A stretch of 6,914 bases of DNA from Chloroflexota bacterium. GTDB lineage: Bacteria; Chloroflexota; Dehalococcoidia; SM23-28-2; RBG-16-64-32. Shown piece after piece: positions 1 through 6,914 of the stretch. The stretch is from contig JADFTG010000061.1 in the NCBI GenBank assembly GCA_022560365.1, forward strand, positions 1-6,914, in the 5' to 3' direction. Under the pieces are notes generated by a model that was given only the letters and a program-made list of their open reading frames with translations, was not told where the DNA came from and searched no databases. Position 1 is the stretch's first letter. Each line of letters starts with the position of its first letter. A program made the translations under genes and the position numbers.

Positions 1-8
1 ACCGCCCG

Positions 9-527
9 CTAGTCGGCGGGGATGAACTCCACCACGTGGCGGAACACGTCCTGGATCGAGACCAGGAGCGTCGTCCCGTCGCCCGTGACAAACGGGATGT
101 GACGAAAGCCGCCGACCGACATCTTGTGCATGGCGACCGCCAGCGTGTCGCCCTCTCGCAGCATCACAGGGTCAGGCGACATGATGTCTCTCACCGCCAT
201 CGCCATCAGATCCTGCTTGGCGCCCGCCGCCTTGAGGAAGATATCGCGTTCCGTGAGGATGCCGACGATGTTTCCGTCTTCGTCCCGCACGAGGACGCAC
301 TCGACGTTCTTGTCGCGCATGAAGTGGACGGCGAGGAAGACAGGGTCGCCCGGCGCGACGTTCAGCGCTTCCCGCGCGCCAACCTCCGACAGGCGGTCGT
401 GCAGCAGGTGCTCTTCAAGCTCGCTCGCAGCGGAGGGCAGCTTGAGGGTGCTCAGGTCGGCGCCACAAGCCTCGCAGACGTCCTCGCCCTCGATGTTCTC
501 CGCCCGGCAGTCCGGGCAGAGCATCAT
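9..527 (-). CDS. Zinc-ribbon protein with two CBS domains, last gene of the korAB operon
   Basis: Small soluble protein with no signal peptide or membrane segment. From the ATG at 527 it is 172 aa. Residues 4-21 form a CxxC-x10-CxxC zinc ribbon (CPDC and CEAC). A charged linker follows, then two CBS repeats at about 52-108 and 114-170. The first contains GILTERD and the second VSIQD, both matching the [ST]xx[DN] ribose-contact motif of adenylate-binding CBS pairs. CBS pairs usually bind AMP, ADP, ATP or SAM and regulate a partner, so a regulatory role towards KorAB is inferred from position. The start is uncertain. A GTG at 557 with AAGG 6 nt upstream would add ten residues and overlap korB by 16 nt. 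ATG 527 and ATG 524 place the zinc ribbon at the N terminus, as is common, but have only a weak GGAA upstream. The gene ends with TAG 8 nt from the window edge, so it is complete. The zinc ribbon could bind nucleic acid or protein; which one is unknown. Confidence 0.85.
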   Translation of the reverse strand: MMLCPDCRAENIEGEDVCEACGADLSTLKLPSAASELEEHLLHDRLSEVGAREALNVAPGDPVFLAVHFMRDKNVECVLVRDEDGNIVGILTERDIFLKAAGAKQDLMAMAVRDIMSPDPVMLREGDTLAVAMHKMSVGGFRHIPFVTGDGTTLLVSIQDVFRHVVEFIPAD

Positions 528-541
528 GTTTCCGGCGTCGG

Positions 542-1572
<1,031 letters not shown>

Positions 1573-1573
<1 letters not shown>

Positions 1574-3453
1574 TAGACCTTCACCTTGCTTCCCACCAGC
1601 TCTTGGATTTTCGCTTCGACCTCAGCGATCAGGAACGGACGACCGGTGACCTTGTTCAAGGTCGCCGCGTCCACGACGAAGCGCGAGCGGATCAGCATCG
1701 CCAGCTGACCCAGGTTCAGCTCCGGGATTAGCACCTGGTCGAAGCGAGCGATGACATCGCCCAGGTTCGACGGGAACGGGTTCAAATAGCGCAGGTGCGC
1801 GGCCGAGACTGCGAGCCCTTGCTCGCGCGCCCGAAGCACCGCCGAGAGGTTCGCGCCGTAGGTGCTGCCCCAGCCCAGCACGAGCAGGTCGCCCGACTCA
1901 TCGCCAACCACTTCGAGGTCCGGAATGTCGTTGGCGATCCTCGCTATCTTCTCCGCGCGGAAGCGGGTCATCTTGTCGTGGTTGTCGGGGTCGTAGCTGA
2001 CGTTGCCGGTAACGTCGGCCTTCTCGAGTCCGCCAATGCGGTGCTCAAGTCCCGGCGTGCCGGGCGTCGCCCACGGCCGCGCCAGAGTCTCCGGGTCACG
2101 GTCGTAAGGGTTGAACGTGTCCGGGTCTTTCGCAAACTTGACCTCGATGCGGGGTAGCTCGTCGACGCGCGGTACACGCCACGGCTCCGAGCCCGTGCCG
2201 AGGTAGCCGTCGGAGAGAAACACCGTCGGCGTCATGTGCCGCAGCGCCAGGCGGAACGCCTCGATGGCGTACTTGAAGCACTCGGATGGCGTGGCCGGCG
2301 CCACAATCGCGACCGGCGACTCGCCGTTGCGCCCAAAGAGTACCTGCAGAAGATCCGCCTGGTCCGTCTTGGTCGGCATGCCGGTGCTGGGCCCGGACCG
2401 CTGGATCATCGCCACGACGAGCGGCAGCTCGACCATGACGGCAAGGCCCAGCGCCTCGCTCTTCAGCGCCAGCCCGGGGCCGCTCGTGCCCGTCAGGCCA
2501 AGGTAGCCGCCAAAGGCGGCGCCGATCGCCGACCCCATGGCCGCGATCTCGTCCTCCGCCTGGAACGTCTTGACGCCGAAGTTCTTGAAGCGTGAAAGCT
2601 CGTGCAGGATGTCGCTGGCCGGCGTGATCGGGTAGCTGCCGTAAAAGAGCGGCAGGTCGGCCAGCTTCGACGCCGTGAGGAAGCCCAGCGCCGTCGCCGC
2701 GTTACCAGTGATGTTGCGGTAGCGCCCGGGCGGCAGATCTGCCTTCGCCACGTGGTAGCGCACCGGGAACAGTTCCGCCGTATCGCCGAAGTTGTGGCCC
2801 GCCTTCAACGTCGTGATATTGGCGTCGCGCACTTCCGGGTTGCGCGCGAACTTCTCCTCGAACCAGCGGATAGTCGAGTCCAGCGGCCGCTCGTAGAGCC
2901 AGAACATCAGGCCCAGGGCGAACGAGTTCTTCGAGCGGTCGATCTGCTGCGTGTTCAGCCCGCTGTCGGCCAGAGCCCGGGCGTTCATGCTGCCTACCGG
3001 CACCTTGACGACGCGATAAGCGGTGAGCGAGTCGTCTTCGAGCGGGTTCGCGGCATAGAGCGCCTTGCGCAGGTTCGGCTCCGTGAACTCGTCGGTGTTA
3101 ACGATGAGCAGGCCGCCCTTCGGCAAGTCGCCCAGGTGCGCCTTGAGCGCAGCGGGGTTCATCACGACGAGCACGTCTGGCTGGTCGCCCGGAGTGTGAA
3201 TGTCGTAGCTGGAGAAGCTCACCTGGAATGAGCTGACGCCCGGGATCGAGCCCGCCGGCGCGCGGATCTCCGCCGGAAAGTCCGGAATGGTGGAGACGTC
3301 GTTGCCGTACACGGCCGAAGTGTTCGTGAACTGGAGGCCGGCAAGCTGCATACCGTCGCCGGAGTCACCCGCGAAGCGGATCGTTACGCGATCCAGCTCC
3401 TCGATCTGATCAAGCTGTGAGTCACTGCGTCGTCTGCCGTCTCCTGTACTCAT
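1573..3453 (-). CDS. korA: 2-oxoacid:ferredoxin oxidoreductase alpha subunit, fused gamma-alpha (KorA-type)
   Basis: 626-aa subunit. The gamma domain comes first (about 22-215) with GDSGDGM at 29-35. The alpha pyrimidine-binding domain follows (about 245-430), with the family signature YPITPAS at 274-280, TSGPG at 323-327 and QRSGPSTGMPTKTDQADLL starting at 351. Arg352 is the expected contact for the substrate carboxylate, by analogy with the Sulfolobus enzyme. A C-terminal transketolase-like domain (about 520-626) includes LRYLNPFP at 554-561. Gamma-alpha fusion, length and the absence of cysteine clusters place it with two-subunit KorAB enzymes, which need a separate ferredoxin; none is encoded in this window. 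The ATG at 3453 lies 13 nt after the upstream CBS stop. GAGG and GAGAT lie upstream, only moderately placed. The downstream junction with korB is TAATG. The exact 2-oxoacid is inferred, with 2-oxoglutarate most likely. Confidence 0.95.
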
Positions 3454-3466
3454 CGGAATCTCTGCC

Positions 3467-3919
3467 TCAAGCCCCTTCTCGGGTGCTCATCTCCTGGTGG
3501 GGACGGGGCGGGAGGTTCAGTACGTGCATAGGGAACGACTGCGCCAAGAGGTCGATGACGTCCTTGATGCTAAAGACAGCCAGCGGTTTCTCTCCGTCGT
3601 CTTCGGTAATCGGAATATGACGGAACTTGCGCTCGAGCATGATGTTCACCGCCTCGCCGATCGTCGCGCTCAGCGGCAGCGTGATCGGATCCGGCGTCAT
3701 GAACTCATCGACGGGCCTCGCGTAATCGACGTCCCTGGCGACGACCTTGACCAGGACGTCGCGCTCGGTGAGGATGCCGATGAGCTTTGGACCCTGGCAG
3801 ACGACGACGCAGCCGACTGCACCGCGCCCGATCTCTTCCATCACCGTGCCAATGCTTGTGCCGCTCTCGACGACGACTGGCGGCGTGCGGTCCAGCGTGC
3901 CGATCTTCTCGGTCAGCAT
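3467..3919 (-). CDS. Two-CBS-domain protein, first main gene of the korAB operon
   Basis: 150-aa soluble protein that is essentially one CBS pair (Bateman module). CBS1 spans about 8-62 with GILTERD at 48-54. CBS2 spans about 68-128, opening with FMTPDP and containing FRHIPI at 99-104 and FSIKD at 116-120. Both repeats keep the [ST]xx[DN] motif used to hold the ribose of adenine nucleotides. There is no attached enzyme, transporter or DNA-binding domain, so the product should act by binding a ligand and another protein. It sits 13 nt ahead of korA, and a related CBS protein closes the same operon, which suggests a role in controlling the oxidoreductase; this is inference. The ATG at 3919 is the only plausible start: no ATG, GTG or TTG lies in frame between it and an upstream in-frame TGA. 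No Shine-Dalgarno sequence is visible, although a 36-codon ORF ends across this ATG. The C-terminal tail after 130 is proline-rich and lacks recognisable motifs. Confidence 0.9.
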   Translation of the reverse strand: MLTEKIGTLDRTPPVVVESGTSIGTVMEEIGRGAVGCVVVCQGPKLIGILTERDVLVKVVARDVDYARPVDEFMTPDPITLPLSATIGEAVNIMLERKFRHIPITEDDGEKPLAVFSIKDVIDLLAQSFPMHVLNLPPRPHQEMSTREGA

Positions 3920-4023
3920 GACAGGCGGCGCAGGCTCAGAGGAATTAAAGGCGGGACTGCGGCTGATTCGTCTGTTTCATCTCCAGCCGTCGGTGATAGT
4001 TGGGGCGGAATCGCTCGACTCAT
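3913..4023 (-). CDS. Possible 36-aa leader ORF overlapping the first CBS gene
   Basis: An ATG at 4023 opens a 36-codon frame beginning MSRAIPPQLSP and ending in TGA at 3915-3913. Its stop falls inside the first codons of the CBS gene, so ribosomes ending here would sit on the CBS ATG at 3919. The peptide has no recognisable domain, no run of one amino acid typical of attenuators, and no membrane segment. It lacks a clear ribosome binding site, but a TATACT box ends about 14 nt upstream, so a very short-leader or leaderless transcript could translate it. It may be a chance frame. Confidence 0.2.
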   Translation of the reverse strand: MSRAIPPQLSPTAGDETDESAAVPPLIPLSLRRLSC

Positions 4024-4037
4024 TACGTCTGTTAGTA

Positions 4038-4043
4038 AGTATA
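4038..4043 (-). promoter_or_regulatory. Candidate -10 box for the CBS-korAB operon
   Basis: TATACT on the minus strand matches five of six bases of the bacterial -10 consensus and lies about 120 nt upstream of the first CBS start, in the only non-coding space ahead of the operon. At 17-18 nt further upstream I see only TCACTC or ATCACT, a poor -35, so an activator or a different sigma factor may be needed. Just upstream, at 4046-4057, is the short inverted repeat GCCCT-AG-AGGGC, a possible operator. Confidence 0.3.
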
Positions 4044-4092
4044 ACGCCCTAGAGGGCTACGAGTGATGCCCTAACGATCAGTTTCTCGCAAA

Positions 4093-4111
4093 TCGGCACC
4101 GCCTGCGCCGA
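4093..4111 (-). terminator. Weak hairpin after the tRNA pair, possible terminator
   Basis: On the minus strand, TCGGCGC and GTGCCGA form a 7-bp stem (one G-U pair) around a 5-nt loop, followed by TTT then GC. It begins 17 nt after the tRNA-Arg CCA end, a sensible place to stop tRNA transcription. The T-run is short, so termination may be partial and some transcripts could read into the CBS-korAB operon. Confidence 0.35.
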
Positions 4112-4128
4112 GATGGAAGGCAAAATAA

Positions 4129-4204
4129 TGGCGCGCTCGGTGAGACTCGAACTCACGACCTCAGCCTCCGCAAGGCTGCGCTCTATCCACTGAGCTACGA
4201 GCGC
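4129..4204 (-). tRNA. tRNA-Arg, anticodon GCG
   Basis: A complete 76-nt cloverleaf including encoded CCA (4131-4129). The acceptor stem is GCGCTCG/CGAGCGC, the D stem GCTC/GAGC with loop AGTGGATA, the anticodon stem CAGCC/GGCTG with loop TTGCGGA, the variable loop AGGTC, and the T stem GTGAG/CTCAC with loop TTCGAGT. All stems pair fully. The anticodon GCG (4171-4169) reads arginine codons CGC and CGU. Arginine identity is supported by A20 in the D loop, C35 and discriminator G73. It lies 35 nt after tRNA-Leu and is probably cotranscribed with it. Most bacteria use ACG, edited to ICG, for these codons, so the G34 form is notable. Confidence 0.95.
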
Positions 4205-4239
4205 GCGATGGGCCATTGGCCCGGGGATTATCGTAGGTT

Positions 4240-4325
4240 TGGTGCCGAAGGTGGGATTTGAACCCACACGCCCCGAAGGGCACTGCGCCCTGAACGCAGC
4301 GCGTCTGCCGTTCCGCCACTTCGGC
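4240..4325 (-). tRNA. tRNA-Leu, anticodon CAG
   Basis: A complete 86-nt class II tRNA with encoded CCA (4242-4240). The acceptor stem is GCCGAAG/CTTCGGC with discriminator A73. The anticodon stem CTGCG/CGCAG holds loop TTCAGGG, giving anticodon CAG (4292-4290), which reads the leucine codon CUG. The long variable arm GCCC-TTCG-GGGC is diagnostic of Leu/Ser/Tyr tRNAs. The T stem is GTGGG/CCCAC with loop TTCAAAT. It is the first tRNA of the pair, with a good promoter just upstream. The 35-nt spacer to tRNA-Arg contains the palindrome GGGCCA-T-TGGCCC (4210-4222), a possible processing hairpin. Confidence 0.97.
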
Positions 4326-4349
4326 ACGTGACGCTTGGTCTCCTTACGC

Positions 4350-4379
4350 AGGATACAGCCGGGGCCGCGAGACGGTCAA
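4350..4379 (-). promoter_or_regulatory. Promoter of the tRNA-Leu/tRNA-Arg unit
   Basis: On the minus strand, TTGACC (4379-4374, five of six consensus bases) is followed after 18 nt by TATCCT (4355-4350, four of six). Transcription would start near 4343, leaving a leader of roughly 18 nt before the mature tRNA-Leu 5' end. Spacing, orientation and the GC-rich spacer suit a sigma-70-type tRNA promoter. Confidence 0.6.
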
Positions 4380-4410
4380 TTTGCTGCTCCCTGGTGCGGA
4401 ATCACGAAAC

Positions 4411-4438
4411 CCACCGAACGCCCGTCAGCGTCAAGTGG
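4411..4438 (-). terminator. Hairpin after the CoA-transferase operon, possible terminator
   Basis: On the minus strand, CCACTTGACGC and GCGTTCGGTGG can form an 11-position stem with two G-U pairs and one mismatch around a 6-nt loop. GTTTCG follows. It starts 19 nt after the stop of the second CoA-transferase gene and before the tRNA promoter. The T-run is poor, so it may be a weak terminator or an mRNA-end stabiliser. Confidence 0.35.
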
Positions 4439-4457
4439 CAGGCCCCGGACTCCGCCG

Positions 4458-5669
4458 TTACTTGATGACTTCGCGCTCGACGAGGCCGGCGATCTCGTCG
4501 CTGCCCATGCCCAGCAGCTCACCGAAGACATACTCGTTGTCCTGACCCAGCACCGGCGCGGCACGCTTGACCGAGAGCGGCGTCTCCGAGAAGTGCCAGG
4601 GGATGCCAGCGTGCCTACGGACACCGACCTCCGGGTGCTCGTGCTCGACCCAGAAGTCGCGTGCGGCCAGCTGCGGGCTCTCCATCACTTCCTGGTTCAC
4701 CAGCGGCGGGTAGGCCGCGACGCCCGCCGCCTGCAGCTTCTCCATCGCGTCAAAGGGGTCCTGCTCCGACGTCCAGGCCTCGATCTCAGCATCGAGCGCG
4801 TCTTCGTTCGCCTTGCGGTCGGCGATCGTGGCGAAGCGGGCATCGGACGCGAGCTCGGCCTTGCCGATCACCCCACAGAGAGCACCGAACTCCTCATCGG
4901 AGCCGCAGCCGATCGCGATCCAGCGGTCTTCGCCGGCACAGCGGTAGACGTTGTGCGGCGCCATGTGCGGATCGTGGCTGCCGTCACGCTCCGGCGGAGC
5001 GCCGTTCATCACCTGCTGCATGAACGCCTCGCCAATGACGACCATGCTGGACTCCCATTGCGACATGTCTATGTACTGACCCTTACCCGTCCGGTCGCGG
5101 TAGTAGAGCGCGGCGATCACGGCGAAGGCGGCGTGCAGGCCGGCCGTCGGGTCGCCGTAGGACATGCCGACATGCATCGGTTGCCAGCCCTTGTACCCCG
5201 TCAGCGAAGAGAGCCCCGACATCGGCACCTGCGCGGGACCGTAAGAGACGTAATCCTTCTCGGGTCCGGTCGCGCCGTAGCCGGACATGCTCATCATGAT
5301 GATATCGTCGTTGACCTTGCGTAGATCTTCATATCCCAGACCGAACCTGTCGATGACGCCGGCGGCGAAGTTCTCGACAGCGACATCGCTCATTTCGACG
5401 ATGCGCTTCGCGATCGCCGCGCCCTCGTCCTTCGCAAGGTCGAGGAGGATCGCGCGCTTGCCCTGGTTGTACTGGTTAAAGTAGCCGCTCCGGTTTGGGC
5501 CCGGCTGACCGTCAGGCCACGGCGGAAACATGCGCAGCGTGCAGATGTGATTCGACGTCTCCATGCGAATGACCTCGGCTCCCATGTGAGCGAGCTGCAT
5601 CGTGTTGGTCGGACCCGCCCAGACCCAGGTGAAGTCGGCGACGCGAATCCCGTCCAGCGGCCCGGCCAT
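4458..5669 (-). CDS. Class III CoA-transferase with catalytic Asp (CaiB/BaiF family)
   Basis: 403-aa cytosolic enzyme of the formyl-CoA transferase / CaiB / BaiF family. These enzymes move CoA between carboxylic acids through an aspartyl-CoA intermediate and form interlocked dimers. Visible signatures are LDGIRVADFTWVWAGP at 5-20, HMGAEVIRME at 28-37, GKRAILLDL at 70-78, ENFAAGVIDRFGL at 99-111, SGYGATGP at 129-136, and YGDPTAGLHAA followed by TGKGQYIDMSQWE. Asp173 in YGDP aligns with the family nucleophile (Asp169 in formyl-CoA transferase). The length is typical. The ATG at 5669 shares one base with the preceding gene's stop (TGATG) and has GGAGGGAG about 7 nt upstream, so this start is firm; the frame's longer upstream extension is not coding. 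Substrates cannot be read from the sequence. Paired class III subunits are known for succinyl-CoA-dependent activation of malate or benzylsuccinate, which are comparisons rather than assignments. Confidence 0.93.
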   Translation of the reverse strand: MAGPLDGIRVADFTWVWAGPTNTMQLAHMGAEVIRMETSNHICTLRMFPPWPDGQPGPNRSGYFNQYNQGKRAILLDLAKDEGAAIAKRIVEMSDVAVENFAAGVIDRFGLGYEDLRKVNDDIIMMSMSGYGATGPEKDYVSYGPAQVPMSGLSSLTGYKGWQPMHVGMSYGDPTAGLHAAFAVIAALYYRDRTGKGQYIDMSQWESSMVVIGEAFMQQVMNGAPPERDGSHDPHMAPHNVYRCAGEDRWIAIGCGSDEEFGALCGVIGKAELASDARFATIADRKANEDALDAEIEAWTSEQDPFDAMEKLQAAGVAAYPPLVNQEVMESPQLAARDFWVEHEHPEVGVRRHAGIPWHFSETPLSVKRAAPVLGQDNEYVFGELLGMGSDEIAGLVEREVIK

Positions 5670-6892
5670 CAGACCACTCCCTCCGTCTTGAGCGACTCGA
5701 TCTCCGTGTCGGAGAGACCGAGCCTTCCCCCGAAGACCTCGGCGTTGTGCTGGCCCAGCGTCGGCGCTGGCAAGCGGATCTCCCACGGCGTCTCCGAGAG
5801 CTTGTACGGCGCCCCGGCGTGCGTGAGCGTCCCCGCCTCCGGGTGCGCCACCTCGACGAAGAACCCGCGCGCCTTCAGGTGATCCGATTCGAGCAGATTG
5901 CCGAGCGTCGAGACCGGCGCAAACGGGATTCGCTTGGCCTGGGCAGCGCGGTAGAGGTCGTCGGCGTTCCACTGGCTCACCCACTCCTCCATGAAAGGCC
6001 GCAGGGCATCCCAGTTGGATGCGCGCACGAAGCGATTTTCCGCCACTTCCCAGGTCGCCCACTCCGGCGTCTCCATCAGCTCGACGAGCCGCTCCCACTG
6101 GTGCTCCTCGATACAGAGGACGAAGATCCAAGCGCCGTCCTTGCACTGAAACATATCGATCGGGTGGATCGGCCGCTGACCATAGCGCACAACAGGCATC
6201 TCCATGTACGACCACGTCGGCAGCGTGAACTCGATGATCGCGGCGATGCACTCCTGGATCGAGATGTCGATGTGCTGACCGGGGCCGCCGCGCGACCGGC
6301 CGTAGAGCGCGCCCATCGTCGCCAGCGCTCCGTTAACGCCTCCCTGGTACGACGGCTGGCGACCGAACGCCTTCAGCGGCGGCAACTCCGGGTTACCGGG
6401 CCAGCCGTTGATCCAGAGCCAGCCTCCGGCACCCTGCATAGTCAGATCGTTCGCCTTGAAGTCTTTCTGTGGCCCGGTTTGCCCGAACGGCGTCACTGAG
6501 GTCATGACGATGTCTGGATTGGCGGCGCGGATGGCGTCGTACGTCAGGCCCGCCGCCTCGGCCTCGGCCGGTGGATAGTCGTGGATCAGCGCGTCGGCCT
6601 TCGCCACGAGCTTTCCCAGCACCTCGCGTCCCTTCTCACCGGCGATGTCCAGCGTGACACCGAGCTTGTTCGTGTTCAGGTAGAGGTACATCCCGCTCTT
6701 CTCCGGGTGCGCCTCACCGCCGGGAAACGGGCCGAGCGCGCGGTCGGGGTCGCCCGTCGGCGGCTCGACCTTGATCACGTCCGCGCCGAGGTCGGCAAGC
6801 ATCTTCGCGCCGTACGAGGCGGCGCCGCGAGTGCCGACTTCGATGATCGTGAGGCCCTCTAGCGCGCGTTCCGGCATAACGAGACGCATCAT
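5669..6892 (-). CDS. Class III CoA-transferase paralogue lacking the catalytic Asp
   Basis: 407-aa member of the same CaiB/BaiF family, from the ATG at 6892. Signatures are LEGLTIIEVGTRGAASYGAKMLADLGADVIKVEPP (11-45), LNTNKLGVTLDI (72-83), TPFGQTGPQKDF (134-145) and GGPGQHIDISIQE. The residue matching the nucleophilic aspartate of family members is Ser181, in QPSYQGGVNGAL. The reading frame, length and end are otherwise intact, so it is not an ordinary pseudogene. It is probably the non-catalytic half of a heteromer with the gene overlapping its stop, or it uses different chemistry. The start is uncertain. Three Met codons (6892, 6889, 6877) are possible, none has a visible ribosome binding site, and the frame stays open to the window edge at 6914 without another ATG, so a start outside the window is conceivable. 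The promoter is not visible. Confidence 0.9.
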   Translation of the reverse strand: MMRLVMPERALEGLTIIEVGTRGAASYGAKMLADLGADVIKVEPPTGDPDRALGPFPGGEAHPEKSGMYLYLNTNKLGVTLDIAGEKGREVLGKLVAKADALIHDYPPAEAEAAGLTYDAIRAANPDIVMTSVTPFGQTGPQKDFKANDLTMQGAGGWLWINGWPGNPELPPLKAFGRQPSYQGGVNGALATMGALYGRSRGGPGQHIDISIQECIAAIIEFTLPTWSYMEMPVVRYGQRPIHPIDMFQCKDGAWIFVLCIEEHQWERLVELMETPEWATWEVAENRFVRASNWDALRPFMEEWVSQWNADDLYRAAQAKRIPFAPVSTLGNLLESDHLKARGFFVEVAHPEAGTLTHAGAPYKLSETPWEIRLPAPTLGQHNAEVFGGRLGLSDTEIESLKTEGVV

Positions 6893-6914
6893 AGCCGATG
6901 CGCCATCGATTGCA

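Noticed and set aside
2..20. Inverted repeat CCCGC/GCGGG overlapping the last stop codon
   Set aside because: Only 5 bp, starts before the stop codon, and the downstream T-run, if any, is outside the window, so a terminator cannot be supported.
4129..4325. tRNA genes as an integration site for a mobile element
   Set aside because: No duplicated tRNA 3' end, integrase or composition break is visible on either side.
4049..4327. 92-codon minus-strand open frame
   Set aside because: It reads straight through both tRNA genes; the peptide is the usual artefact of translating tRNA sequence.
4335..5324. 329-codon plus-strand open frame
   Set aside because: It is antisense to the second CoA-transferase, Arg/His/Val-rich without domains, as expected from the complementary strand of a GC-rich gene.
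5670..6251. Upstream extension of the second CoA-transferase frame, making a 597-codon open frame
   Set aside because: It overlaps the first CoA-transferase in another frame, has low-complexity Arg/Gly/Ala-rich content, and the family N terminus plus a strong ribosome binding site start at 5669.

Overview
The window is a GC-rich bacterial segment in which every recognisable gene lies on the minus strand, so transcription runs from high to low coordinates. It holds two protein operons separated by a pair of tRNA genes. The organism cannot be named from this sequence. GC-rich codon use, a fused two-subunit 2-oxoacid:ferredoxin oxidoreductase (the KorAB type), paired class III CoA-transferases and tRNAs with encoded CCA ends fit a Chloroflexota- or Actinomycetota-like bacterium, with Chloroflexota my weak preference. 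This is inference only.

Region 1 (6892 to 4458) has two consecutive class III (CaiB/BaiF, formyl-CoA transferase family) CoA-transferase genes joined by a TGATG stop/start overlap. The second keeps the expected catalytic aspartate (Asp173). The first has serine at the aligned position (Ser181), so the pair looks like a heteromer with one active and one degenerate subunit. An imperfect hairpin at 4411-4438 may end this unit.

Region 2 (4379 to 4093) has a sigma-70-like promoter, tRNA-Leu(CAG), tRNA-Arg(GCG) and a weak terminator-like hairpin. Both tRNAs fold completely and carry CCA. The GCG anticodon is unusual for a bacterial arginine tRNA.

Region 3 (about 4043 to 9) is a tight four-gene operon: a two-CBS-domain protein, korA (fused gamma-alpha subunit), korB (TPP and [4Fe-4S] subunit), and a zinc-ribbon protein with two more CBS domains. 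Spacings are 13 nt, a 1-nt overlap (TAATG), and either 14 nt or a 16-nt overlap. KorAB would interconvert 2-oxoglutarate (or another 2-oxoacid) plus CoA with an acyl-CoA and CO2, using an external ferredoxin. Having two CBS proteins bracket the enzyme suggests adenylate-responsive control of a low-potential, carbon-metabolism step. That is the most interesting system here, though the link rests on gene order alone. A possible 36-codon leader ORF overlaps the start of the first CBS gene, which lacks a clear ribosome binding site.

I see no mobile element, CRISPR array, rRNA or prophage. Intergenic space is limited to 3920-4128 and 4326-4457, both described below.
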